DNA of 8,942 bases from an uncultured Macromonas sp. (GTDB lineage: Bacteria; Pseudomonadota; Gammaproteobacteria; Burkholderiales; Burkholderiaceae): NCBI GenBank assembly GCA_946481585.1, contig CAMLOF010000111.1, positions 1 through 8,942 of the forward strand, given 5' to 3'. A program made the translations under genes and the position numbers. The notes under the pieces were generated by a model, which worked only from the letters and a program-made list of their open reading frames with translations, made no database searches and was not told where the DNA came from. Below are positions 1 to 6,657 of this stretch, piece after piece (the first letter of the stretch is position 1; the number at the start of each line of letters is the position of its first letter).

Positions 1-146
1 TCGTAGATCAGTCATTCACTCCGACAAAAATGCCGTAAATGGTCCCAGAACCATGAGCGGAAAGACGAGTTCGAATTTGACCTAACGCAATACCCTTCAT
101 CAGAGCCGGCGCATGCTGTGTGGCCCTCAACTTGTTGGAGCCCATC

Positions 147-770
147 ATGGAAACCTCAGGTACGGCTGTTCACCGCGCGCCGTGGAACAAGGGAAAAATC
201 GTTGGTCAGAAGGCGCCTTTCAAGCTCAAAGACATCTGGTCGTTGCGTGTGCGCCTTCAGCTGGAGAACCGGGTTCGCGAATTAGCGCTCTTCAACCTCG
301 GCATCGACAGCAAGCTGCGCGGTTGCGACTTGGTGGCACTGAAGGTTCGTGATGTGTGCCACGGTGACCAGATGGCCACGCGAGCCATCGTCATGCAACA
401 CAAAACACAACGGCCGGTGCAGTTCGAAATCACGGCGGGCACCCGTGATGCCCTGCAGACCTGGATCAAGCAGGCGGCGTTGAAATCAGATGACTTCTTG
501 TTCCCCAGCAGGCTTCATGAATCTCCCCATTTGGGCACACGGCAGTACGCTCGAATTCTGGGTCACTGGGTTGACGAACTCGGACTTGATCGTGCGGACT
601 ATGGGACACACTCCATGCGAAGAACCAAGGCGACGTTGATCTACCGGCGCACCAAAAACCTTCGAGCTGTTCAGTTGTTGCTCGGACACGCCAAGCTGGA
701 ATCCACCGTGAGGTACCTGGGTATCGAGGTCGATGACGCCCTTGAAATCTCCGAGCAGACAGAGATTTAG
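147..770 (+). CDS. Compact tyrosine recombinase / integrase-like protein
   Basis: A 207-residue tyrosine site-specific recombinase, which would cut and rejoin DNA through a 3'-phosphotyrosyl intermediate. The complete catalytic set is visible: Arg58 in KLRGCDLVAL, Lys86 in QHKTQRP, His155 and Arg158 in HSMRR, His181 in LLLGHAKLEST, and the nucleophile Tyr190 in VRYLGIE. Only about 45 residues precede the catalytic domain, so the usual SAM-like core-binding and arm-binding domains of phage integrases (300-400 residues in total) are missing. It resembles the short integrase-like proteins found on proteobacterial plasmids and islands. The ATG at 147 is preferred because GGAG lies six bases upstream; an in-frame GTG at 120 would add nine residues. 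It converges on the L,D-transpeptidase gene, with 95 bases between the stops. An active island or cassette recombinase is plausible, but its target site cannot be identified here. Confidence 0.88.
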   Translation: METSGTAVHRAPWNKGKIVGQKAPFKLKDIWSLRVRLQLENRVRELALFNLGIDSKLRGCDLVALKVRDVCHGDQMATRAIVMQHKTQRPVQFEITAGTRDALQTWIKQAALKSDDFLFPSRLHESPHLGTRQYARILGHWVDELGLDRADYGTHSMRRTKATLIYRRTKNLRAVQLLLGHAKLESTVRYLGIEVDDALEISEQTEI

Positions 771-865
771 ACTGCGCTGCCGCGTTCTGATTGGCTGTTT
801 TCCCGTTGCAAGAGTCCCAGACGTGTCGAGGTGGTCTGCGCGAGCTGTGGCATCGGAGATCAACC

Positions 866-2149
866 TCAGACGGCACCGTCGAAGAACAGGCGCCAACGAC
901 CATGTTCGCGAACCCAGTATTGGCGACGGTCGATGCTGCGGGGTGGCTTCGTGTTTACAGCGGAGTAGTTGACGATGGCTACCTCGTCCTGGCGCTTCCA
1001 GCGGAAGACCGATACATCGCGCCACACAGCCTGTTGTGCGGCCTCCTGGCGGTCGCGTTGGTCTTCTGAGCCGGTAGACACCCTGCGCAGCGGGCTGCTG
1101 CCGCGTGCACTGAAGTCATCGGTTTGCAGTGCCGTCAGGATGCGGACATCATTTCGTGCCCTCGCCTGCTGCCACTGGGTGAGCAGGGCTTCGAAGCCGT
1201 GGCGCTCCGCAGTCTGGTGAGTGGGTGTTGCCCACTTCAGTTCGTCGGCAACGATCACCGGCGTGCGCCGTGTCTGCAACACAGCCATGAGATAGGCCAT
1301 GTCGTCGTTGGCCAGCGCCACGCAACCCTCGGTGGCGTACGGGCTGCGCGAGTAGGTGGCGCGTGGCACACCATGCAGCCAGATGCCGCTGCCGGTGCGC
1401 CCCAGGCGCCGGTCGTGCTCGTTGGGGTAGTTCAAGGGCAGCGCACCGATACCGTACAGCTCCTCAACCTGCTGGTCGTCCAGGCGGCTGGTGATGAAGT
1501 ACACCCCCAGTGGGGTGCGCAGGTCGCCCTCGACCCGTTTGTCAAAACCCGCCTGACCGATGGACGCATAGAAGCTGCGGATCAGCTGCAGGCCGTGAGG
1601 CTGTTGCTCAAACACATAGAGCCGCGAATGACTGGCATCCACCGCCACCACATGGCGGACATTGCGGGCGAGTTGCAGCACTTGTTCGGGCACGGTGCCC
1701 GGCGGTGGCATCTCGGTGAGCGAACCCAATCGTCGGTTGGCTTCCGCCCGAAGCTTGCGCAACCTCTCTCGCACCACTGGGGGGCCATCTGTGGCCGTCG
1801 AGAGGCCGGGAGCGTTGCCGCTGTGCGCCAGCAGCAGGTCTGCGTAGACGAGCTGTCCCAGCTGGAAGCCGGGGACATCGCGCACCAGCGCAGCAGCCAG
1901 CGGCAGGGCCTGCCGGTCACCGCGCGCCACTGCGCGGTACACCTCGATCAGACGGGCCTCCGGGGAAGACCGCAGAGACCCGGTCAGTAGAACTCCATCG
2001 TTCGGGCTGTGTCGTGTGGTCTGTGCGCTGACCTCCCCGAACGGCGACACCAGTGACGCCCCCGCCAGCGCCGTGCGGGCGAGCAGCACTCGCCGGCTTG
2101 GGTCCGAGCAGGATGCTGCGGTCAGGGGGGTGAACGATCTGGTGGTCAT
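866..2149 (-). CDS. L,D-transpeptidase (YkuD domain) with NTF2-like C-terminal domain
   Basis: A 427-residue exported L,D-transpeptidase, expected to form or edit 3-3 peptidoglycan cross-links or attach partners to meso-diaminopimelate in the periplasm. Residues 18-43 look like a signal peptide, with a twin-arginine-like SRRVLLARTALAG and a possible VSA-Q cleavage site. A helical linker follows at about 60-165. The YkuD domain spans about 167-302, with His259 in IWLHG and the nucleophile Cys276 in YATEGCVAL. The residues just before the Cys are Thr-Glu-Gly, unlike the SHGC or SRGC of canonical YkuD enzymes and more like YafK/LdtF-type relatives. Residues 320-427 (ending in YWVREHGRWRLFF) resemble an NTF2/SnoaL-like fold as found in Cds6-type L,D-transpeptidases. 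Its ATG overlaps the stop of the M23 gene by four bases (ATGA), implying translational coupling. It is the last gene of the minus-strand operon; no terminator is visible beyond it. Confidence 0.9.
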   Translation of the reverse strand: MTTRSFTPLTAASCSDPSRRVLLARTALAGASLVSPFGEVSAQTTRHSPNDGVLLTGSLRSSPEARLIEVYRAVARGDRQALPLAAALVRDVPGFQLGQLVYADLLLAHSGNAPGLSTATDGPPVVRERLRKLRAEANRRLGSLTEMPPPGTVPEQVLQLARNVRHVVAVDASHSRLYVFEQQPHGLQLIRSFYASIGQAGFDKRVEGDLRTPLGVYFITSRLDDQQVEELYGIGALPLNYPNEHDRRLGRTGSGIWLHGVPRATYSRSPYATEGCVALANDDMAYLMAVLQTRRTPVIVADELKWATPTHQTAERHGFEALLTQWQQARARNDVRILTALQTDDFSARGSSPLRRVSTGSEDQRDRQEAAQQAVWRDVSVFRWKRQDEVAIVNYSAVNTKPPRSIDRRQYWVREHGRWRLFFDGAV

Positions 2150-3486
2150 TGCGCGTCGGCCAGTGCCAAGGCTGAGGCCAGGTCAAGTTGCTCTCGCATC
2201 GCCTTTGCTGCCTGTTGAAAACCGGGCAGGCTGGACACCGCAACGGCCGAAGCCGACGTGTTGCTGACGATCTGCGACGGGTTGGTCCGCACGCCCTTGA
2301 CGAGGTATTCGAAGTGCAGATTCGGACCGGTTGCGGTACCGGTCGCGCCGACCGTGCCGACGGTCTGGCCCTGCTGCACGCGCTGCCCTGCCCGGACGTC
2401 GATGCGACTCAAATGCGCATACGCCGTGGCGGCCTTGTCAGGGTGTTGGATCACGACGTAGTTGCCGTAGCCACTCTGGCGACCCGCGAAGCTCACCACA
2501 CCGTCGGCCACGGTTCGGATCGGGGTCCCGGCCGGAGCGCCGTAGTCTGTTCCCTTGTGAGCTTTCTGTCCTCCGAACACCGGGTGGATGCGTGGCCCGT
2601 ACGAACTGGTGATGCGGGAGAACGCCAACGGGGATGCAAGGTAGGCGCGGCGCTGACTCGACCCATCGAGACCGACGAACTCGCCGGCCTTGCCAGGAGA
2701 TTGAAACCACAGGGTCTGGTGGGCGTCCTTGCCGTTCTGGACTTCGGCACCCAACAGCTGTCCGGTGAAAAGGATTTCTCCGTCCAGCTCGAACGCTTCG
2801 TACACCAGGCTGAAGCGCGCCCCTGGCTGAAGGTCACGCTGAAAATCGATGTCTGCGGCAAACGCCTCCACGACCTGCGAGGCGACGGCATCCGGCAGGC
2901 CTGCCCGGTCCGTGGCGGCAAAGAAGGAAGAACGGATGGTGAGTGAACCCAGCTGAATCAGGCGCCGTGGCGTGGGCTGTTCGAGCCGGGATCGGAACCC
3001 CCCGTCGAGTTGCTCCACCACCAGCCGGCTGACCCGCTGATGGGCTGCATCCACCCACCGCACAGACAGTGTCTTCAAGCGCCCATCGGTTGTGCGGGTC
3101 ACCGACGCGAGCTTGCCGGGGGTACCCGTCAATAGCAAACGCGATGTGGCGTCGCTGGCGAGAAAGGCTTGTGAATCTCGATCTTCGACGCCCAAGCGCC
3201 TGAGCAAGGCCTGGAGGGAGTCGTCGCGACGGGTGACCTGGGATTGGTGAACGAGAAACCCGGGGATCAATGCCGTCAGATCGGACGACGCTGCGGGTGT
3301 ATCTACCGGCTCTACCACCTGCCGAACCGGCCATTGCGCCGCGTCCGGCAGCGCGGGCGAGACGCCGAAGGCCACGACACCCGTGCCCAGCAACAGGCTG
3401 CCCAAGGCGGCGATCAGGGGCCGCTGGTGACGCTGGATCCAGGGTTTGAGAAGAAGCAAACGTGCGGAGTACATGACAGTGCCCAT
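2146..3486 (-). CDS. M23 family metallopeptidase (peptidoglycan DD-endopeptidase-like)
   Basis: A 446-residue membrane-anchored LytM/M23 zinc endopeptidase that would cleave peptide cross-links of peptidoglycan in the periplasm, as MepM does. One transmembrane anchor lies at about residues 22-44. Residues 70-290 form a long N-terminal region like the OapA/LysM-like regulatory part of MepM-type proteins. The catalytic domain lies at about 292-405, starting at SSYGPRIHPVFG. Zinc and catalytic residues are all present: His310 and Asp314 in KAHKGTDYG, His358 in YAHLS and His391 in NLHFEY, so it should be active. A tail of about 40 residues follows. Start choice is uncertain: ATG at 3486 or ATG at 3474, neither with a strong ribosome-binding site. 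It begins 27 bases after the SCO gene stop and overlaps the L,D-transpeptidase by four bases, pairing a cross-link cutter with a cross-link maker. Confidence 0.92.
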   Translation of the reverse strand: MGTVMYSARLLLLKPWIQRHQRPLIAALGSLLLGTGVVAFGVSPALPDAAQWPVRQVVEPVDTPAASSDLTALIPGFLVHQSQVTRRDDSLQALLRRLGVEDRDSQAFLASDATSRLLLTGTPGKLASVTRTTDGRLKTLSVRWVDAAHQRVSRLVVEQLDGGFRSRLEQPTPRRLIQLGSLTIRSSFFAATDRAGLPDAVASQVVEAFAADIDFQRDLQPGARFSLVYEAFELDGEILFTGQLLGAEVQNGKDAHQTLWFQSPGKAGEFVGLDGSSQRRAYLASPLAFSRITSSYGPRIHPVFGGQKAHKGTDYGAPAGTPIRTVADGVVSFAGRQSGYGNYVVIQHPDKAATAYAHLSRIDVRAGQRVQQGQTVGTVGATGTATGPNLHFEYLVKGVRTNPSQIVSNTSASAVAVSSLPGFQQAAKAMREQLDLASALALADAQ

Positions 3487-3513
3487 GCTGGAGGCGCCTG
3501 GTTGCGAGATGCC

Positions 3514-4152
3514 TCAGGCATTGGACAAAAGGACCCGGATGTCCGACGTGATCGTGGCGGCGTCGGTTCCATAGGCGGAGAACAAGCGCACCCGACCTTG
3601 GGTGTCGAAGATGTACTTCCCCGCCGAGTGGTCCATGGTGTAGGACGTCGGCGTCGATCCCGGGACCTGCTTGTAGTAAATCTTGAAGTCGGCTGCGACG
3701 CCCTTGAGTTCATCGGGCTCGGGCCGCAGGGCAACGAACCCCGGGTCGAAGTTCGCCATGTATTCCTTGAGCAACGCCTGGGTGTCCCGCTGGGGGTCCA
3801 CTGTGATGAAGAGCACCTGCAGCCGCTCGCCCTGGTCACCCAGCAGACGCTTGACCTCGGCCATGGTTGTCATGGATGTAGGGCAGACATCCGGACACTG
3901 CGTGAAACCGAAGAAGGTGACCACAATCTTGCCCTTGAAGTCCGCCAGCGTTCTCAGGTTGCCGTGGTGGTCCTTGAGCCGGAAATCCCGGGCAATAGCG
4001 GCACCGGTCACATCGGTGCTCTTGAACGGCGTGACCTCGGGTGAGCAGGCCATCAGCACAGGCGCACCAGCCACGCTGGCCAGCGCCGCCTGCACAAAGC
4101 GCCGACGCCCCATGCGCGGGTGGTCTGGGTTGAATGAAAAGCGTTGGTTCAT
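3514..4152 (-). CDS. SCO1/SenC family copper chaperone-like lipoprotein
   Basis: A 212-residue SCO-family protein with a thioredoxin fold. Family members bind copper at CxxxC plus a distal His and deliver it to the CuA site of cytochrome oxidase or act as periplasmic thiol reductants. The motif here is Cys86-PDV-Cys90 in FGFTQCPDVCPTS, and the distal ligand is His175 in YTMDHSAG, so the metal site is intact. The N-terminus has RRRFVQAALASVAG followed by a lipobox-like LMAC-S (Cys36), suggesting a lipoprotein with a Tat-like leader. The ATG at 4152 is preferred over longer starts because AGGAAG precedes it by four bases and it lies one base after the stop of the DsbA-like gene. No cytochrome oxidase genes are in view, so a role in metal handling or thiol redox of the DsbA/DsbB neighbours is an inference. 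Confidence 0.93.
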   Translation of the reverse strand: MNQRFSFNPDHPRMGRRRFVQAALASVAGAPVLMACSPEVTPFKSTDVTGAAIARDFRLKDHHGNLRTLADFKGKIVVTFFGFTQCPDVCPTSMTTMAEVKRLLGDQGERLQVLFITVDPQRDTQALLKEYMANFDPGFVALRPEPDELKGVAADFKIYYKQVPGSTPTSYTMDHSAGKYIFDTQGRVRLFSAYGTDAATITSDIRVLLSNA

Positions 4153-4153
4153 G

Positions 4154-4846
4154 TCACTTCCTGGCTTTGGCCACTTCTTCGGCCACGAGTGACAGCAGTT
4201 GCTGGTCACCAAAGGACGGGAGACCGCGACCATTGACAAAGAACGTCGGGGTCTTGGTCACTTCCAGTGCGGTCAGGTCTTCGATGTCCTGCTTGAGCAC
4301 CGCATCGATGTCCGAGCCCTGGGCGTCGGCCTGCGCCTTGGCAATGTCCAGACCGGCTTCCTGTGCCGCCCGGAACGCCAGCTCGATGTTGGGTTTTCCG
4401 TGGTCGGCCCACTGCGGCTGGCTGGCCAAGATCATCTCCAGCACGGGTAGGTACTTGTTCTGGCGTTTGGCGGCTTCGAGCAGCTTGACCACCTGATCGG
4501 AGCCGGCATGGAACGGGGCATAGCGGATCACCAGACGCACATCGTTCGGATACTGCTTGAGGATGTCCTTGACGATGGGATAGAACGCTCGGCAGGTCTC
4601 GCAGGCCGGGTCAAAGAACTCGACGATGGTGACCGGCGCGTTGCTGGGGCCAAAGACCGGTGAATGGAAGCGGACCAGCCGGTTGTCCGTCTGGCTGGCT
4701 AGCGCGCTGCCGGACTGCTGGACCACCTGGCTGACCTTCTCGGCCTGCGAGTTCTGCACCCGCTTCTGGTAGGCGTTCATGCCGAGGAAGAAGAACAGCA
4801 GGACGATGGCGACCAGGGCGATGACGGTGATTTTTTTGGAATTCAT
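4154..4846 (-). CDS. DsbA-like thiol:disulfide oxidoreductase, membrane-anchored
   Basis: A 230-residue thioredoxin-fold protein of the DsbA/thioredoxin_4 group, expected to introduce or exchange disulfides in periplasmic proteins. Residues 6-23 are a hydrophobic segment (IVLLFFFLG) that would serve as a signal anchor. The active site is Cys82-Glu-Thr-Cys85 in FFDPACETCRAFYP, and the cis-proline loop is at Pro200 in KTPTFFVNG. A helical insert at about 115-190 fits the DsbA family. The Glu-Thr dipeptide between the cysteines differs from the Pro-His of classical DsbA and probably lowers oxidising power. The ATG at 4846 overlaps the DsbB-like stop by four bases (ATGA), and the coding end lies one base before the SCO start. 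Together with the DsbB-like partner upstream it forms a redox pair; the closest analogues are BdbD/BdbC-type pairs. Confidence 0.92.
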   Translation of the reverse strand: MNSKKITVIALVAIVLLFFFLGMNAYQKRVQNSQAEKVSQVVQQSGSALASQTDNRLVRFHSPVFGPSNAPVTIVEFFDPACETCRAFYPIVKDILKQYPNDVRLVIRYAPFHAGSDQVVKLLEAAKRQNKYLPVLEMILASQPQWADHGKPNIELAFRAAQEAGLDIAKAQADAQGSDIDAVLKQDIEDLTALEVTKTPTFFVNGRGLPSFGDQQLLSLVAEEVAKARK

Positions 4847-5259
4847 CGGGAGGACTTTCTGAGGTAAACAATGAGAAGGAACGCCAGCACTATGAACGCG
4901 GCCAGCGACAGCCAGGGGATCTGGACGCCGTTGAAGATGTCGAGCTTTTGGTCCGCGCAGGACACCCCGGCGCTGCAAGGTACCCAGGCCTTGGGAATCA
5001 GGCCAGCCACCAGCAGGGTGTGGTACCCGGCCATCGCCAGCCCGCTCAGTGCCAGAGCCAGGCCATAGACGGCGCCCCGTCGGTCTTCAGTGAAGCATGC
5101 GATCCCCAGAATGATGGCGAGTGGAAACATGAAGATGCGCTGGTACCAGCACAGCACGCAGGGCGTCATGCCCATGACCTCGCCCAGAAACAGCGCGCCC
5201 AAGGTGGCGGCAGTGGCCACCAGCCAGGCCATCAGCAGCCAGGTCCAGGGTCGGTTCAT
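4843..5259 (-). CDS. DsbB/BdbC-like disulfide bond formation membrane protein
   Basis: A 138-residue four-helix inner-membrane protein of the DsbB/BdbC family, which re-oxidises a DsbA partner and passes the electrons to quinone. The first cysteine pair is Cys34-Val-Leu-Cys37 in MTPCVLCWYQR, a signature followed by the usual Tyr-Gln-Arg. The second pair is Cys95 and Cys101 in WVPCSAGVSCAD, in the second periplasmic loop. Hydrophobic segments lie at about 6-28, 42-57, 63-86 and 114-134. It is shorter than E. coli DsbB (about 176) and matches BdbC-type proteins in length. The start ATG at 5259 overlaps the LspA stop by four bases, and the C-terminal stop overlaps the DsbA-like start by four bases, so all three are probably translationally coupled. 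The adjacent DsbA-like protein is the obvious substrate. Confidence 0.93.
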   Translation of the reverse strand: MNRPWTWLLMAWLVATAATLGALFLGEVMGMTPCVLCWYQRIFMFPLAIILGIACFTEDRRGAVYGLALALSGLAMAGYHTLLVAGLIPKAWVPCSAGVSCADQKLDIFNGVQIPWLSLAAFIVLAFLLIVYLRKSSR

Positions 5260-5762
5260 GACGTGCCTTTCGAAAAGGCCACGGCGGGACGCAGGGACAT
5301 CAGGATCCAGGCGCCCGCCGCCAGCACGATGAACACATCGGCCAGGTTGAAGGCAGGCCAGTGCAGCCCGCGCCAGTGCAGATCCAGGAAGTCGGTGACG
5401 GCGCCGCTGGCAATGCGGTCGATGAGATTGCCGCTGCCGCCGGCCACGAGCAGTGCGCCCGCGGCCCGCTCCAGCGGTTCCACCTGGCGCGCAAGACAGA
5501 CGAAGGTGATGGGCACCACCACCATGAAACCGATGACGATGAAGAATATCCGCTGCCAGCCACCCGCTTCGGCCAGCAAGGAGAACGCGGCGCCAGTGTT
5601 GAGCACATGGACCAGGTTGAACCAGGTCGTGACCTCCACCGCTGTGCCCAGTGCGATGGTGCTGGCGAACCAGGTTTTGCTCAGCTGATCCAGCGCCAGA
5701 AGAAAAGCCACGGCAAGCAGCCAGGCCAGACGGGGGCGACCCCGCCAGGAAAATGCAGACAT
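5256..5762 (-). CDS. lspA: Lipoprotein signal peptidase (signal peptidase II)
   Basis: A 168-residue integral membrane aspartyl protease that removes signal peptides from diacylglyceryl prolipoproteins. Recognisable family blocks are LDQLSKTWF (Asp25), LNTGAAFSLL (Asn55), GGSGNLIDRI with catalytic Asp115, and FNLADVFIVLAAG with catalytic Asp142. Four hydrophobic segments are evident and the length is typical. AGGG lies seven bases before the ATG at 5762. It is not beside ileS, the usual housekeeping context, so it is probably an accessory paralogue. LspA homologues are known from lead and cadmium resistance clusters (as in the pbr system, where PbrC is an LspA-type protein). A possible substrate is encoded three genes on: the SCO-like protein with a lipobox. 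It follows a 105-base gap after the CzcI-like gene, the largest in this gene string. Confidence 0.95.
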   Translation of the reverse strand: MSAFSWRGRPRLAWLLAVAFLLALDQLSKTWFASTIALGTAVEVTTWFNLVHVLNTGAAFSLLAEAGGWQRIFFIVIGFMVVVPITFVCLARQVEPLERAAGALLVAGGSGNLIDRIASGAVTDFLDLHWRGLHWPAFNLADVFIVLAAGAWILMSLRPAVAFSKGTS

Positions 5763-5789
5763 GAAAAGACCCTGAAAGAACGGACATCA

Positions 5790-5806
5790 CCAGCCGCAAG
5801 GGCTGG
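5790..5806. repeat. Hairpin upstream of lspA
   Basis: CCAGCC (5790-5795) and GGCTGG (5801-5806) form a perfect six-base stem with a five-base loop in the 105-base gap between the CzcI-like gene and lspA. No U-run follows on the minus-strand transcript, so it is not a classical terminator. It may shape processing or stability of the operon mRNA, or be chance. Confidence 0.45.
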
Positions 5807-5831
5807 CACGTTTCACAGGGATCGGAGAAGC

Positions 5832-5848
5832 ACGGCGATGGGCGCCGT
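5832..5848. repeat. Hairpin after the CzcI-like gene
   Basis: ACGGCG (5832-5837) and CGCCGT (5843-5848) form a perfect six-base stem with a five-base loop, beginning about 20 bases past the CzcI-like stop in the minus-strand transcript. Only a weak pyrimidine run (GCTTCTCC) follows. It could be a partial terminator or attenuator lowering expression of lspA and later genes relative to the transporter. Confidence 0.45.
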
Positions 5849-5867
5849 CAAAGAAGCCGAACCCTGG

Positions 5868-6206
5868 TCAGGCCAGGGTGGTCCACTGCGGCCGTTCGGG
5901 CCGCTCCACGAGCAGGATCTCGGTCCAGAGACGGGCCACTGCGTGCAGACGGTCGGCGTCGTTGCTCGGAACAAAGGGCGTACTGGCCGACAAGGCCAGG
6001 GCGCCGGAGTGGCAGCTTCCACAGTGGGAGTGCTGCGCATGGGATTCGCCGACGTGGTCGTCGGTCTCGGCCTGTCCAGAGGTATCCGCCAGGTTCGCAT
6101 GCACCGAGGCACAGGGCTCGTGCACACAAGGCTCGCGCTCGGCCGCGCCCGCCCACTGCAGGGGCAGGCAGAACAGCATCAAGAGGGTGAGCAGAACGGC
6201 GCGCAT
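5868..6206 (-). CDS. CzcI-like periplasmic Cys/His-rich metal-resistance protein
   Basis: A 112-residue secreted protein resembling CzcI, the small periplasmic protein encoded ahead of czcCBA in Cupriavidus and implicated in regulating cobalt-zinc-cadmium efflux. The signal peptide MRAVLLTLLMLFCLPLQWAG ends near AGA-A and carries the LPLQW block typical of the family. The mature part has Cys27, Cys32, a His-rich stretch at about 50-61, and a CGSC pair (Cys62, Cys65), matching the CGxC of CzcI. The C-terminus ERPERPQWTTLA matches the RPQWxxLA ending that I recall for CzcI. No clear ribosome-binding site precedes the ATG at 6206, and 64 bases separate it from the DUF3703 stop. The czcCBA genes that normally accompany CzcI are absent; LspA follows instead. 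Metal specificity cannot be read from sequence. Confidence 0.82.
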   Translation of the reverse strand: MRAVLLTLLMLFCLPLQWAGAAEREPCVHEPCASVHANLADTSGQAETDDHVGESHAQHSHCGSCHSGALALSASTPFVPSNDADRLHAVARLWTEILLVERPERPQWTTLA

Positions 6207-6270
6207 GATGCAATGATTTTACGGCGCTGGCACTGGGGTGGAAACGCCGCCCTGGTGTGCTTCAGGTTGT

Positions 6271-6657
6271 TCAGCGGTCCGGTGGAGACTGGAACTGGCG
6301 AATCGTGGTCCACAGTTCCGGGGCCACCGCCATGGGCTGGAACGCGCTGATGTATGCACGTCCGGTGTTCCCCAGCGGGAGGCGACCGAACAGATGGCCA
6401 AACGGCACCAGGAGCAGCCTCAGGAGTTGCCCGCTCAACTCGGACAGGTTTCGCGTCTGCCAGGCCAGCCTGAGCATGTACCAGTGCGAGCGTGCATGCG
6501 GGACCAGGCGCGTCTGTCCCAGCACGTGCATGGCTTCGAGCAGGTGCCAGGCTTGGCCCAAGTCACGATGGTCGAGACGTTGGTAAGCCTGTGACAGCCG
6601 CTCGAAGGTGTGCGGGTCGAACGCCACCGTGTTCACGGACTCAGTGGGCATGGCCAT
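6271..6657 (-). CDS. DUF3703 family protein
   Basis: A protein of about 128 residues matching the DUF3703 family, an uncharacterised group often encoded beside CDF transporters and MerR regulators in proteobacterial metal clusters. Visible family blocks are AWHLLEAMHVLGQ, HARSHWYMLRLAW, PFGHLFGRLPLGNTGRAYISAFQPM and a terminal PELWTTI. It has no signal peptide or membrane segment and is predicted to be cytoplasmic and largely helical, with several His residues in the HVLGQ...H..HW region that could bind metal (inference). The start is uncertain: ATG at 6702 overlaps the transporter by 62 bases, ATG at 6657 by 17, ATG at 6651 by 11. I chose 6657; none has a good ribosome-binding site, so coupling to the transporter is likely. 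The function is unknown. Confidence 0.82.
   Translation of the reverse strand: MAMPTESVNTVAFDPHTFERLSQAYQRLDHRDLGQAWHLLEAMHVLGQTRLVPHARSHWYMLRLAWQTRNLSELSGQLLRLLLVPFGHLFGRLPLGNTGRAYISAFQPMAVAPELWTTIRQFQSPPDR

Noticed and set aside
1..146. Left flank with a possible gene tail (open frame from 2 to 85) and a tRNA T-loop-like TTCGAAT
   Set aside because: The open stretch encodes only 27 unrecognisable residues, and no stem pairs around TTCGAAT, so neither a gene end nor a tRNA fragment can be supported.
771..865. A terminator or attachment site between the convergent recombinase and L,D-transpeptidase genes
   Set aside because: No stem-loop with a T-run and no repeat matching another part of the window could be seen.
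1124..1990. A 288-codon open frame on the plus strand
   Set aside because: It is antisense to the clearly homologous L,D-transpeptidase, has no recognisable motifs, and is explained by high G+C content.
3509..3521. Palindrome ATGCC-TCA-GGCAT around the SCO gene stop codon
   Set aside because: Only five bases per arm with a three-base loop and no U-run; likely coincidental.
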